A DNA stretch of 64,000 nucleotides from the NCBI RefSeq assembly GCF_015546995.1, contig NZ_JADMUH010000006.1, positions 1 to 64,000 of the forward strand, in the 5' to 3' direction. Below are positions 1 to 8,513 of this stretch, in pieces (position 1 is the first letter of the stretch; every line of letters starts with the position of its first letter). Below the pieces are notes generated by a model, which was given only the letters and a program-made list of their open reading frames with translations, did no database searches and was not told the origin of the DNA. The translations under genes and the position numbers were made by a program. Origin of the DNA: Streptococcus infantis. GTDB lineage: Bacteria > Bacillota > Bacilli > Lactobacillales > Streptococcaceae.

Positions 1-57
1 TGTTGTAGTCATGTTACAAATCTGTATACTTTTACTACATAAAGTTAAAAATCACTT

Positions 58-94
58 ACAAAAAGAGACTGAAATAGGTTACTTCAGCCTCTTT
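58..94 (-). terminator. Terminator downstream of recJ
   Basis: A 12-bp nearly perfect inverted repeat (AAAGAGACTGAA / TTCAGCCTCTTT) lies just after the recJ stop codon. On the minus strand it is followed by a run of T, the usual intrinsic terminator layout. The 57 bases to its left show nothing else I can call. Confidence 0.8.
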
Positions 95-98
95 GTAT

Positions 99-2318
99 TT
101 ATTTTTTCATCAAGAAATCATATATTTCCTGTACTGTTCCAAGTGCCATCATTTCTTGATCTTTAACAGTTTGTTTGAGGTTTTGATAAATCTGACTTTC
201 AGCGATGTCCCGCTTGGCAGCATCTTTATTTACTTTCATTACACCATTCTCAATTGTGACAAAACCAAGTTCTTCAAAAATCTGAATCATTTTGACTAGC
301 AAGATCTGTTCTATCTTCAAATAAGATGATAAGTCCTTGAGCTTATAACGAATATCAAATTCTGGGAACTGGTAGATTGTCTTATAAAGCTTAGCGAATT
401 GCTCTCTTGTACCATAACCTGTCAAATAGTATGCTTTAGAGATATCATTTTTAAAGTAAATAGCAGAGAAATCCTGTTCTTGCAACACTTGTTTGAGAAG
501 ACTGAGATCCTCGGGAATATTTTTTACAACGATTGCTGGGCTAGAAAGCATTTCTGGTAAATCACTGGTAAAATCTAGGACAGGCACTCCCTCTGGTAGC
601 TCTACACTCTTACTACGGATGTTAAAAAGTTGAACACCGTCCACACGGGCATCTACCATCATCAACTGGAGGGTTGTTTGCCCATTCCATTGGTTAACAG
701 AAAGGGTAACTGCCAATTCCAGTTGTTTTACCTGAGAAAACTCTGTAGCCTTTGATCCTTGACCAAAAGCTACTACCTCAAAGCTCGCGGTCCCTTTGGA
801 AATCTTTAATTTTAGATGACTATCTCCCGCTCCCATAGAACGAGCATTTTCAACTTGAAAATCTCGAATATAAAAAACAGGTTTTTGGTTATCCATTCCA
901 AAAGGAGCTAATCGTTCAAAGCTTTTAACCGTCTCTAAACTTAGACTTTCCAAATCTAATTCTTCATCTAGATATAATGTATTCTTGCCCTTGGCATCTA
1001 TCCCTTTGTCTTTTACATAGGTTTCTAAAATTTCCGATAAGGCGTCTAGCTGTTCCGCTTCAAGTGTCATACCTGCAGCGCCTGCGTGCCCACCAAAGGC
1101 GATAAAAAGTTCCCGATGCGGATTCAAGGCTTCAAAGATATCGACTGCTTCAATACTTCGAGCACTCCCCTTGGCACGGCCATCTTCAATATTCAGAACA
1201 ATAACTGTCTGCCCTAATTCTTCCAACAAGCGACCAGCTACAATCCCAAGCACTCCTGGGTTCCAACCTTCTTTGGCTAAAACTTGGACACTTTTGCTAG
1301 GGTCTACCAAACTTTTAGCTTCTTCATAGATAGCCTGAACAATTTCCTTGCGTTCTTCATTTTTATCTTGAATCATGAGGGCAATCTCACGCACCTCTTC
1401 ATCATCAAAGCCAGTTAGTAAGTCAATAGCTGGATTAGGATCATCCAAGCGCCCTAGGGCATTCAAGCGAGGTGCTAGTTGAAAACCAACCGTCTCTTCT
1501 GTAAGATCACTACTAGAAATCCCCGCAACTTCAAAGAGTTCTTGGAGACCAATCCTTTGAGTATTGCGCAAAACTTCTAGACCATATTGAACCATGATAC
1601 GATTTTCATCCGTCAGGCTGACCATATCAGCAATCGTCCCAATAGCAACCAAATCAAGCAACTCAACCTGTACTTCCTCCAAGAGGGCACAAGCTAGTTT
1701 AAAAGCCACTCCACAACCTGCTAAATGTTTAAAAGGATAATCTGCTTCTTGGTGTTCAGGATGGACAATCGCATAGGCATCTGGCAAAACCTCTGGCATA
1801 GAATGGTGATCCGTTACAATAACATCTACTCCCATAGATTGAGCCAAGTCAATGGCTTCATGCCCTGCAACTCCATTATCTACGGTTACAATCAAGGATA
1901 TCCCTTGTTGCTCAATGAAGTACTTGTAGACACTGGCATTAGGACCATAACCATCTGTAAAACGATTAGGAAGATAGACTAAACACTCGGCTCCTAATTG
2001 TTCTAATGTTTCTTTAAGGATTGAAGCTGATGTCATCCCATCTGCATCGTAGTCTCCATAAACGAGAATAAATTCCCCCTGCTCTATAGCACGACGAATA
2101 CGATTCACTGCCTTGTCCATATCGTGGAGAAGATAGGGATCATGTAAATCATCTAGACTTGGTGCCAAAAAACGAGACAAACTATCTTCATCCTTAATAC
2201 CACGGCTAAATAATAAACGAGCAGCTTCAGGCCCTAGCCCAGCTTTCTTGGCGATTTTTGTAAAATCCGCATCCTCAACTTGAGGTGCAAATTGCCAATT
2301 ATAAGTCGGAATAATCAA
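99..2318 (-). CDS. recJ: Single-stranded-DNA-specific exonuclease RecJ
   Basis: RecJ degrades single-stranded DNA 5' to 3' in recombination and base-excision repair. The 739-residue protein shows the DHH-family motifs: DYDADG (about 89-94), the TVDNG segment, DHH (170-172) and a GGHAGAAG motif near residue 415. An OB-fold and the C-terminal extension common in Firmicutes follow. The start is TTG at 2318, because the nearby ATG (2323-2325) is out of frame. The resulting N-terminus (MIIPTYNWQFAPQVE) matches what I remember of streptococcal RecJ. It is transcribed alone, from an extended -10 box (TGT TATAAT at 2354-2359 on the minus strand), and ends at the hairpin at 58-94. Confidence 0.96.
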   Translation of the reverse strand: MIIPTYNWQFAPQVEDADFTKIAKKAGLGPEAARLLFSRGIKDEDSLSRFLAPSLDDLHDPYLLHDMDKAVNRIRRAIEQGEFILVYGDYDADGMTSASILKETLEQLGAECLVYLPNRFTDGYGPNASVYKYFIEQQGISLIVTVDNGVAGHEAIDLAQSMGVDVIVTDHHSMPEVLPDAYAIVHPEHQEADYPFKHLAGCGVAFKLACALLEEVQVELLDLVAIGTIADMVSLTDENRIMVQYGLEVLRNTQRIGLQELFEVAGISSSDLTEETVGFQLAPRLNALGRLDDPNPAIDLLTGFDDEEVREIALMIQDKNEERKEIVQAIYEEAKSLVDPSKSVQVLAKEGWNPGVLGIVAGRLLEELGQTVIVLNIEDGRAKGSARSIEAVDIFEALNPHRELFIAFGGHAGAAGMTLEAEQLDALSEILETYVKDKGIDAKGKNTLYLDEELDLESLSLETVKSFERLAPFGMDNQKPVFYIRDFQVENARSMGAGDSHLKLKISKGTASFEVVAFGQGSKATEFSQVKQLELAVTLSVNQWNGQTTLQLMMVDARVDGVQLFNIRSKSVELPEGVPVLDFTSDLPEMLSSPAIVVKNIPEDLSLLKQVLQEQDFSAIYFKNDISKAYYLTGYGTREQFAKLYKTIYQFPEFDIRYKLKDLSSYLKIEQILLVKMIQIFEELGFVTIENGVMKVNKDAAKRDIAESQIYQNLKQTVKDQEMMALGTVQEIYDFLMKK

Positions 2319-2450
2319 AATTCATCCACTCTTTCTTACGATTCTATTTATTTATTATAACATGATTTTTGTTTTTCTCTTGCTAATCTAATCACATTCC
2401 TGGCTAAATTCTCAGGCCACTTCAGCTAACACCCAGCATATTTAATTACG

Positions 2451-2496
2451 AAAAAAGCACCTAAACAACCAAGCTTTCAGCTTAGCAATTCAGGTG
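2451..2496 (-). terminator. Terminator downstream of the Rrf2-type regulator
   Basis: An imperfect 18-bp stem (2458-2475 with 2479-2496, loop of 3) is followed on the minus strand by six T residues. It separates the regulator gene from recJ. The rest of the 2319-2512 gap holds only the recJ promoter. Confidence 0.75.
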
Positions 2497-2512
2497 TACC
2501 TTATTTTAAAAT

Positions 2513-2950
2513 TTATTCTTTTATTCTTGCTTCTGCATCTGCCACTACTCGGGCCAGACTAGTTTGGCTTAATTCTTCTTCCATGGCTTCTTGAATTTTA
2601 TCTAACTTTTCATCTAAAACTCCATGGATGTTAGCTCCTACTGGACAGTTAGGATTAGGATTATCATGGAAACTAAAGAGTTGTCCAGTCTTTCCAAGGC
2701 ATTCCACCGCTTGATAAATATCCAAAAGACTGATATCCTCAAGATTTTTGATAATCTCTGTCCCTCCAGTTCCACGCGCGACGGAAATCAAGTCTGCTTT
2801 TTTCAGTTGGGACAAAATTTTTCGGATAATAACAGGATTGACTCCAACACTACTAGCTAGAAAATCACTAGTCACCTTGCTTTCCTTCCCCTTTAGGGCA
2901 ATGATTACCAACATATGTGTCGCAATGGTAAATCGGCTTGAAATTTGCAT
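2513..2950 (-). CDS. Rrf2-family transcriptional regulator
   Basis: A 145-residue winged-helix regulator of the Rrf2 family. The N-terminal half reads as the DNA-binding domain (MQISSRFTIATHML; the helix around SSVGVNPVIIRKILSQL). A single cysteine lies in the C-terminal half (NPNCPVG). Iron-sulphur Rrf2 proteins such as IscR use three clustered cysteines, so this is more likely a YwnA/CymR-like type without a cluster. The start is placed at 2950, not the longer frame to 2974, because AAAGGAG lies 7 nt before that ATG. It has a near-perfect promoter of its own at 2998-3025. The target genes cannot be read from the sequence. Confidence 0.88.
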   Translation of the reverse strand: MQISSRFTIATHMLVIIALKGKESKVTSDFLASSVGVNPVIIRKILSQLKKADLISVARGTGGTEIIKNLEDISLLDIYQAVECLGKTGQLFSFHDNPNPNCPVGANIHGVLDEKLDKIQEAMEEELSQTSLARVVADAEARIKE

Positions 2951-2997
2951 GCAGTTCTCCTTTATTATCAACAAAGCCTCATTCTTCTCTTATATTT

Positions 2998-3025
2998 ATT
3001 ATATCTCCTAGAGTTGTAATGTCAA
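2998..3025 (-). promoter_or_regulatory. Consensus promoter of the Rrf2-type regulator
   Basis: On the minus strand TTGACA (3020-3025) and TATAAT (2998-3003) are separated by 16 bp, both perfect consensus hexamers. The -35 box overlaps the stop codon of the upstream phosphoesterase gene. Such a strong core promoter in front of a repressor-type gene suggests autoregulation, which is an inference. Confidence 0.85.
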
Positions 3026-3861
3026 GAGTTACGACTAAGCCAGTCGTCCAATTCAACATCATGTCCTTGACTCTGGGCGATTTCGTGCAACAAGTCCTGA
3101 TTATGGGTATGGTGAATTCCATTGACTAAACTTTCATAGTACACCTCATAGTAGGGCAATTTCAAATCTCTAGCCAATTTTAATTCTGACTCAACATCGT
3201 AATCAACACGACGAAAATCTATATCCTTCAAACCTTTGTTATCAAAATTCAAAATCATATATTGCGCCCGCAAATCCTCACGTAGACTTGCTGATAAAAA
3301 GAACGGTTGCCCAATTGAACCTGGATTTAAAATGAGTTGTCCCTGACTCCCATAGCGAAGAAATTGCTGGTGAATATGCCCATAAATCGCAATATCACAG
3401 TCAGGATTGGTTACCAAACGGTCAAAATCCTCCTGCTTGCCAAGATGGATCAGTTCTCTTCCCCAATTTTTATCCGGCAAATGATGGCTTATCCCTACCT
3501 TCAGATTTCCAAACTGGCGGTGTGTGTGCATGGGAAATGCCTGTAGAGCTTCAATATCATCTAGACTAATTTCTTCCATAATATACTGGCATTGGCGCAA
3601 GAGGTATCGATGGCTAGGTCTACTTGTATCTAATTTTCGATGAGCAGCCCGCCACAAACTCTCTTCCCAATTCCCCAAAACTCGAACCGTTATTGGCAAG
3701 CCTTCCAATCGTTGAAGAATATTTTTTCGTCCTGTCCCAGGCATGAGAACATCTCCCAAAAGCCAATATTCCTCAGCGCTTGCCTTCTCTGCATCTGCTA
3801 AAACAGCTTCCAGTGCTCTTGTATTTCCATGGATATCTGAAAGTACCGCAATTTTTGTCAT
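3022..3861 (-). CDS. Calcineurin-like metallophosphoesterase
   Basis: A 279-residue cytosolic metallophosphoesterase. The metal-binding motifs appear in order: DIHGN near the N-terminus, GDVLMPG, GNWEES, a HH pair and GHIHQQ. They define the binuclear-metal phosphoesterase fold but not the substrate. The start is taken at 3861 (GAGGG upstream of ATG). The frame is open to 3924, but that extension is crossed by this gene's own promoter (TTGACT 3912-3917, TATAAT 3890-3895, 16-bp spacer), so it cannot all be translated. The gene is divergent from the stress protein. It could be a nucleotide phosphodiesterase or a protein phosphatase. Confidence 0.88.
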   Translation of the reverse strand: MTKIAVLSDIHGNTRALEAVLADAEKASAEEYWLLGDVLMPGTGRKNILQRLEGLPITVRVLGNWEESLWRAAHRKLDTSRPSHRYLLRQCQYIMEEISLDDIEALQAFPMHTHRQFGNLKVGISHHLPDKNWGRELIHLGKQEDFDRLVTNPDCDIAIYGHIHQQFLRYGSQGQLILNPGSIGQPFFLSASLREDLRAQYMILNFDNKGLKDIDFRRVDYDVESELKLARDLKLPYYEVYYESLVNGIHHTHNQDLLHEIAQSQGHDVELDDWLSRNS

Positions 3862-3889
3862 ATGATTCCCTCTTGCATTCTCTCCTTTA

Positions 3890-3917
3890 ATTATAGCACT
3901 CTCAAAATCAAAGTCAA
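3890..3917 (-). promoter_or_regulatory. Promoter of the metallophosphoesterase
   Basis: Minus strand: TTGACT at 3912-3917 and TATAAT at 3890-3895, spacer 16 bp. It sits inside the open N-terminal extension of the frame and therefore supports the shorter start at 3861. Confidence 0.8.
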
Positions 3918-3943
3918 AAAGCATTTTTGCTATTATGTTTTAC

Positions 3944-3972
3944 TTTACTTTTTTAGTGAAAAGGATTACAAT
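3944..3972 (+). promoter_or_regulatory. Promoter of the universal stress protein gene
   Basis: Plus strand: TTTACT at 3944-3949 and TACAAT at 3967-3972 with a 17-bp spacer. It points away from the phosphoesterase promoter and lies 31 bp before the chosen start codon. Confidence 0.7.
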
Positions 3973-4003
3973 GAAAGTGATAAGAAATGAGGAGGTTTTT
4001 GCT

Positions 4004-4456
4004 ATGACACAACGTTACGAAAACATCATGGTAGCAGTCGACGGTTCTAAAGAAGCTGATTTGGCTTTTATCAAAGGAGTTCAGTCAGCATTACGTAACC
4101 AGGCTAAATTAACCATTGCGCATGTAATCGATACTCGTGCTCTTCAAAGCATTTCAACATTCGATGCAGAAGTTTACGAAGAGTTACAAGTTGAGGCCCA
4201 AGATTTGATGGCAGAATATGAAAAGCGTGCAAGAGACGCTGGTCTTAAAGATATTCAAGTTGTCATCGAAATGGGAAATCCTAAAACTCTTTTGGCTAAA
4301 ACAATCCCTGACCAAGAACACGTTGATTTGATTTTGGTTGGAGCAACAGGACTTAACGCCTTCGAACGTTTACTTGTCGGATCTTCATCTGAGTATATCC
4401 TTCGCCATACAAGCGTTGACCTTCTCGTCGTCCGAGACAAGGATAAAACTTTATAA
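4004..4456 (+). CDS. Universal stress protein, UspA family
   Basis: A 150-residue single-domain Usp protein, a cytosolic nucleotide-binding factor linked to stress survival. It begins MTQRYENIMVAVDGS, with the conserved Asp after the first strand. It carries the ATP-binding signature G-x2-G-x9-G-S/T in GATGLNAFERLLVGSSS, so it belongs to the ATP-binding subgroup. The start at 4004 is set by GAGGAGG about 8 nt upstream; the longer frame from 3935 would run through the promoter. It is a single-gene unit closed by the shared hairpin at 4464-4492. Confidence 0.92.
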   Translation: MTQRYENIMVAVDGSKEADLAFIKGVQSALRNQAKLTIAHVIDTRALQSISTFDAEVYEELQVEAQDLMAEYEKRARDAGLKDIQVVIEMGNPKTLLAKTIPDQEHVDLILVGATGLNAFERLLVGSSSEYILRHTSVDLLVVRDKDKTL

Positions 4457-4463
4457 TTAGACT

Positions 4464-4492
4464 AAAAAAAGGAGCCAATGCGCTCCTTTTTA
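4464..4492. terminator. Bidirectional terminator between usp and the HAD fusion gene
   Basis: A perfect stem AAAAGGAGC / GCTCCTTTT with A and T tracts on both flanks serves two convergent genes. Confidence 0.88.
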
Positions 4493-5881
4493 TTGTTTAT
4501 TTTTTCTTTCTTTATGACGTTCATAAGCTCTAATCTGACGCGCAAGTTCCTTCTTGATAGCTGGTTCTGGAGCATACTTCTCTTCCCAGCCTTCTGGCTT
4601 AAGTATCTTGTGAGTCACAGGATCAAACTGTGCCTTGCCATCTGGGAATATTTTACCCATGTTTGCCTGATGGACAATCTCGAATATCCGCTCTGGGTCC
4701 ACTCCCATCAGTACAAAACTACCATATGTAAAATAGAGGGTGTCAATCAAGGCATCGACTTGTCCAACCAAAGTACTTTCAGCCGGTATTTTTTGAGAAA
4801 CTTTATCTGCTGATACATCAAGCGCCTGGTGCAAATCTTGTACAGCTTGTTGAAATTCCTCTTCAGAATTGCTTGCAGCACGGACAAATTCAACTAACTC
4901 TTCAATCTTAAAGCCGGCGCGATGAGTCGCCCCTTGCAAATCCCAAGCTATTGGTTCTTCTTGAGTTCGCTCGTCCATCATATGATGGAAGGTTTTAACC
5001 TTGTTAAAATGATAGTCACGACTGACAAAGACTTTTTCAGAAGACAAAACTCCAAAATATTCCAAAGCTTTGTGAATCCCATCGTTTTGGTTGCTGGCAG
5101 TAATATGCTTGGCAACTTCTTTTACGCTGTTGCTACCATTTCCCATGGCAACAGACATCCCAACACCAGCCAACATTTCCAAGTCATTATCCGAGTCTCC
5201 AAAAGCCATGACTTGATTGAGATCAAAACCATACTCTTTCCCGACACGACGGATACCCTCTAACTTAGAATTTCCTTGATTGATAATATCGGCCGCGAAT
5301 GGATTACTTCTGGTAAATTTCAAATGATTTAATACTTCAGCAGCATGGTTTGTCTCCTCAGGCGTCATCAACATAAGCACCTGATAGATCGGCTGATTGA
5401 TTAAGTCCAACAAATCATCTTCCTTCTGAGGAAGGGCCTTACTGACCATACGATTAAAGGAATGACTAACAGTACGAGTCAAAAATTTAGGTACAAAACG
5501 ACTGACGAGTTGTGAAAGAGGACTGAGCCCAAAGGACATAATCCGAGAACCGACAACGTCTTGTCGCGTTCCCATGGCAATCTCTTTTCGATTTTTCTTA
5601 GCATAAGAGATGATTTGTCTGAGGCTTCTCTTATCAATAGGGCTAGCAAAAAGAACTCGATCTTTGTTAAAGATATATTGGCCATTGTAGGTCACTGCAA
5701 AATCCAGATCCAAATCATCCATCAAATCCTTAACAAAAAAAGGTCCTCGCCCTGTTGCTACCCCAACAAGCACCCCTTGTTCTTTCACAATCTTGATAGC
5801 TTCCTTAGTGGACTTCAAAACACTCTTACTGTCATTTACAAGCGTTCCATCAATATCAAAAAATACAGCTTTGACTTCCAT
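4490..5881 (-). CDS. Cof-type HAD phosphatase fused to an all-alpha NTP pyrophosphohydrolase-like domain
   Basis: A 463-residue two-domain protein. Residues 1 to about 275 form a Cof/HAD-IIB phosphatase: DIDGTL nucleophile motif near residue 9, ATGRG, and GDSDND near residue 238. Residues about 290-445 resemble the phosphoribosyl-ATP pyrophosphatase / MazG-type all-alpha fold: an EELVEF helix, an EEEF segment, DALIDTLYFTYG and NMGKIFPDGK. HAD-IIB proteins usually end near 270 residues, so the tail is a true extra domain. The pairing suggests a nucleotide or sugar-phosphate clean-up enzyme that removes pyrophosphate and then phosphate, an inference only. It is divergent from ansA with overlapping -10 regions. 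Confidence 0.88.
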   Translation of the reverse strand: MEVKAVFFDIDGTLVNDSKSVLKSTKEAIKIVKEQGVLVGVATGRGPFFVKDLMDDLDLDFAVTYNGQYIFNKDRVLFASPIDKRSLRQIISYAKKNRKEIAMGTRQDVVGSRIMSFGLSPLSQLVSRFVPKFLTRTVSHSFNRMVSKALPQKEDDLLDLINQPIYQVLMLMTPEETNHAAEVLNHLKFTRSNPFAADIINQGNSKLEGIRRVGKEYGFDLNQVMAFGDSDNDLEMLAGVGMSVAMGNGSNSVKEVAKHITASNQNDGIHKALEYFGVLSSEKVFVSRDYHFNKVKTFHHMMDERTQEEPIAWDLQGATHRAGFKIEELVEFVRAASNSEEEFQQAVQDLHQALDVSADKVSQKIPAESTLVGQVDALIDTLYFTYGSFVLMGVDPERIFEIVHQANMGKIFPDGKAQFDPVTHKILKPEGWEEKYAPEPAIKKELARQIRAYERHKERKNKQ

Positions 5882-5906
5882 TCTATCTCATTCCTTTCTT
5901 TTATGA

Positions 5907-5919
5907 TACAATGATTATA
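5907..5919. promoter_or_regulatory. Back-to-back -10 elements of the HAD fusion gene and ansA
   Basis: On the plus strand TGA TACAAT (hexamer 5907-5912) is an extended -10 box facing ansA. On the minus strand TGG TATAAT (hexamer 5914-5919) is an extended -10 box facing the HAD gene. The two hexamers are one base apart, so polymerase can occupy only one at a time. Confidence 0.65.
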
Positions 5920-5946
5920 CCACATTTCAGAAAAAGTGAGTGAATC

Positions 5947-6909
5947 ATGACTAAGAAAATCCTTGTTTTACATACCGGTGGCACTATTTCCATGCAGGCA
6001 GATGAATCTGGAGCCGTAAGGACTAGTGCTGATAACCCTATGAATCATATCTCTAATCCTCTCGAAGGTATCGAAGTCCATTCCTTGGATTTTTTAAATT
6101 TGCCCAGCCCACACATCAAGCCTAAGCATATGTTAGCCCTCTACCATAAAATTAAACAAGAGGCATCGTCCTATGATGGTGTTGTCATTACACATGGGAC
6201 AGATACACTAGAAGAAACGGCTTATTTCCTCGACACCATGGAAGTACCTCATATACCTATCGTCCTGACAGGTGCCATGAGAAGTTCCAATGAACTGGGA
6301 AGTGATGGTGTCTACAACTATCTTAGCGCCTTACGCGTTGCGAGTGATGACAAGGCTGCAGATAAGGGTGTGTTGGTCGTTATGAACGATGAAATTCACG
6401 CCGCCAAATATGTCACAAAAACGCATACTACTAACGTTAGTACCTTTCAAACACCAACTCATGGACCACTCGGGCTCATTATGAAGCAGGAAATTCTCTA
6501 CTTCAAAACGGCAGAACCTCGTGTTCGTTTTGACCTTGAGAGCATTCAAGGGTTGGTCCCTATTATCCCTGTTTATGCGGGCATGACCGATGAACTTCTC
6601 GATTTACTTCCTGTTGACCAACTAGATGGATTAATTATTCAGGCTTTTGGCGCTGGAAATGTACCAAAGGAAACAGCTGAAAAATTAAAGTCTCTCAGTC
6701 AAGCAGGACTTCCTATTGCACTAGTCTCACGTTGTTTCAATGGGATTGCAGAACCTGTTTACGCCTACGAAGGCGGTGGTGTTTGTCTTCAGAATGATGG
6801 TGTATATTTTGTTAAAGAACTAAACGCTCAAAAAGCACGACTGAAGCTTCTTATCGCAATCAATGCTGGACTTAAGGGCGAACAACTCCAAACATATATG
6901 GAAGGATAA
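5947..6909 (+). CDS. ansA: L-asparaginase, type I (cytosolic)
   Basis: A 320-residue asparaginase that hydrolyses asparagine to aspartate and ammonia. Both catalytic threonine motifs are present: TGGTIS at the N-terminus and HGTDTLEET about 80 residues later. There is no signal peptide, so it fits the cytosolic low-affinity AnsA type. The ribosome site is weak (GTGAGTGA before ATG). It is followed by a strong hairpin shared with ccpA. Confidence 0.94.
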   Translation: MTKKILVLHTGGTISMQADESGAVRTSADNPMNHISNPLEGIEVHSLDFLNLPSPHIKPKHMLALYHKIKQEASSYDGVVITHGTDTLEETAYFLDTMEVPHIPIVLTGAMRSSNELGSDGVYNYLSALRVASDDKAADKGVLVVMNDEIHAAKYVTKTHTTNVSTFQTPTHGPLGLIMKQEILYFKTAEPRVRFDLESIQGLVPIIPVYAGMTDELLDLLPVDQLDGLIIQAFGAGNVPKETAEKLKSLSQAGLPIALVSRCFNGIAEPVYAYEGGGVCLQNDGVYFVKELNAQKARLKLLIAINAGLKGEQLQTYMEG

Positions 6910-6946
6910 TAAAAAACCAGGAAATCAGCTAGATTCCTGGTTTTTC
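6910..6946. terminator. Bidirectional terminator between ansA and ccpA
   Basis: Stem AAAACCAGGAA / TTCCTGGTTTTT (6913-6923 with 6934-6945), flanked by A and T tracts on both sides of convergent genes. Confidence 0.88.
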
Positions 6947-6947
6947 A

Positions 6948-7955
6948 TTACTTTTTGCGAGTTGATTTGCGTTCTGTCAAACCGTGAGGGAGAAGGACTT
7001 CACGTTCCTCCAATTCTTCCTTATGCATAATTTTAGTCAACATACGCATACTAATCGCACCTAAATCATACAGGGGTTGTGCGATAGTTGTAAGGCTTGG
7101 TCGAGTAAAGCGAGCGATTTGAGAATCATCACTCGTAATGATTTCAAAGTCTTCTGGTACTGAAACTCCATGATCAGCCAAGCCGTTCAAGAGACCAGCT
7201 GCCAATTCATCACCAGTCACAATCGCTGCAGTTGCTTTTGAAGAAACTAAGCGCTCTGCCAGAGCATAACCATCATCATAGCGATATTTAGATTCAAATA
7301 CAAGTCCTTCACTATAGTTGACTCCTGCTGCTTTCAAAGCTTCTTTGTAGCCAACCAAGCGAATTTTACCGTTAATATCATCTACCAACGGGCCACTCAC
7401 AAAGGCAATTTTTTTGTTACGCTTCAACAAATGGCGAACAGCATCCGCAGTAGCATTCTTATAGTCAATATTAACACTTGGAAGCTGGTGTTCTACATCC
7501 ACTGTTCCTGCAAGAACTACAGGGGTACGTGAACGTGAAAACTCTGAGCGAATTTTCTCTGTTAAGTGATAGCCCATAAAGATAATACCATCAACTTGTT
7601 TTGAAAAGAGTGTATTCACTACTGCCACTTCTTTTTCATCATCCTCATCACTATTCGCAAGGACGATGTTATATTTGTACATCTCTGCAATATCATCAAT
7701 CCCTTTTGCTAGCGCAGCAAAATACGTGTTAGTGATATCTGGAATGACAACCCCAACAGTTGTTGTTCGTTTGCTTGCCAAGCCACGAGCTACTGCATTT
7801 GGACGATAGTCTAGGCGATCAATCACCTCTAGAACTTTCTTACGAGTGTTTTCTTTGACATTCTTGTTGCCATTGACTACACGACTGACAGTTGCCATTG
7901 AAACTCCTGCTTCTCGGGCAACGTCATAAATTGTTACTGTATCATCTGTGTTCAT
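6948..7955 (-). CDS. ccpA: Catabolite control protein A
   Basis: A 335-residue LacI/GalR repressor, the master carbon catabolite regulator, which binds cre sites together with HPr-Ser46-P. The N-terminus (TIYDVAREAGVSMATVSR) is the helix-turn-helix, followed by the hinge region and the periplasmic-binding-like core (TTTVGVVIPDITNTYFA). Length and sequence fit streptococcal CcpA. The ribosome site AGAAAGGAAACGGT lies before ATG. Its promoter contains a cre-like palindrome (see 8008-8036), so autoregulation is likely. Likely targets in this window are the two surface glycosidases with cre sites upstream. Confidence 0.97.
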   Translation of the reverse strand: MNTDDTVTIYDVAREAGVSMATVSRVVNGNKNVKENTRKKVLEVIDRLDYRPNAVARGLASKRTTTVGVVIPDITNTYFAALAKGIDDIAEMYKYNIVLANSDEDDEKEVAVVNTLFSKQVDGIIFMGYHLTEKIRSEFSRSRTPVVLAGTVDVEHQLPSVNIDYKNATADAVRHLLKRNKKIAFVSGPLVDDINGKIRLVGYKEALKAAGVNYSEGLVFESKYRYDDGYALAERLVSSKATAAIVTGDELAAGLLNGLADHGVSVPEDFEIITSDDSQIARFTRPSLTTIAQPLYDLGAISMRMLTKIMHKEELEEREVLLPHGLTERKSTRKK

Positions 7956-8007
7956 ACCGTTTCCTTTCTAATGTTGAAAATTTTGTTTTCATGTTTACAC
8001 CACTACT

Positions 8008-8036
8008 AGTTTACCACTAATTGTAAGCATTTTCAA
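8008..8036 (-). promoter_or_regulatory. ccpA promoter with an overlapping cre-like operator
   Basis: Minus strand: TTGAAA (8031-8036) and TAAACT (8008-8013) with a 17-bp spacer. The palindrome TGAAAATGCTTACA (8022-8035) fits the cre consensus except near the centre, and it covers the -35 box and half the spacer. A bound CcpA would block polymerase, giving negative autoregulation. Confidence 0.72.
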
Positions 8037-8104
8037 GGATTAATTGAACTTTCTTTGAAAAAATTTCACCGATAATCATATTTTTGTAAATTAGTTTACT
8101 TTTC

Positions 8105-8133
8105 TTGATTTTTAGGCCAGTTTGCAGTATGAT
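8105..8133 (+). promoter_or_regulatory. Promoter of the DUF960 gene
   Basis: Plus strand: TTGATT (8105-8110) and TATGAT (8128-8133) with a 17-bp spacer, 26 bp before the start codon. Confidence 0.75.
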
Positions 8134-8159
8134 AATAAAAAATTAAGTAGGAGGCATGG

Positions 8160-8477
8160 ATGGCTTTTACGGATTCTCATAGACGTTGTGCCAGCTTTGG
8201 TGTGGTAACAAATCTTCCAGACGATGTGATTGACTCAATCTGGTACATTATCGATCATTTCTTAAAGCATGTTTTTGAATTAGAAGATGAGTTGGAATTT
8301 CAGCTCTTAAACAGTAACGGCTCCATCACCTTCCGTTTTTCAAGTGAGCACCTACCGACTACGATTGACTTCGATTTTAATCATCCCTTTGACCCATTGT
8401 ACCCACCGAAAGTACTTGTTATGGATATGGACGGTAAGGAAACCATCCTCCTACCTGAAGAAAATGACCTATTTTAA
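8160..8477 (+). CDS. DUF960 family protein
   Basis: A 105-residue soluble acidic protein resembling the DUF960 family of streptococci and staphylococci (MAFTDSHRRCASFGVV, then NLPDDVIDSIWYIID). The family has no known function, and nothing here suggests one: no membrane segment, no metal motif, only alternating strands and a helix. The start at 8160 is fixed by AGGAGG at 8149-8154; the ATG at 8156 is out of frame. It is a single gene with its own promoter and terminator, divergent from ccpA. Confidence 0.85.
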   Translation: MAFTDSHRRCASFGVVTNLPDDVIDSIWYIIDHFLKHVFELEDELEFQLLNSNGSITFRFSSEHLPTTIDFDFNHPFDPLYPPKVLVMDMDGKETILLPEENDLF

Positions 8478-8513
8478 AAACTCTAGCCTTCTGACTAGAG
8501 TTTTCTTTTTTTA
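8477..8513. terminator. Terminator between the DUF960 gene and the folate operon end
   Basis: Stem AAAACTCTAG / CTAGAGTTTT (8477-8486 with 8495-8504) followed by a long T tract on the plus strand. The A tract on the other side also lets it act for the minus-strand gene. Confidence 0.82.
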
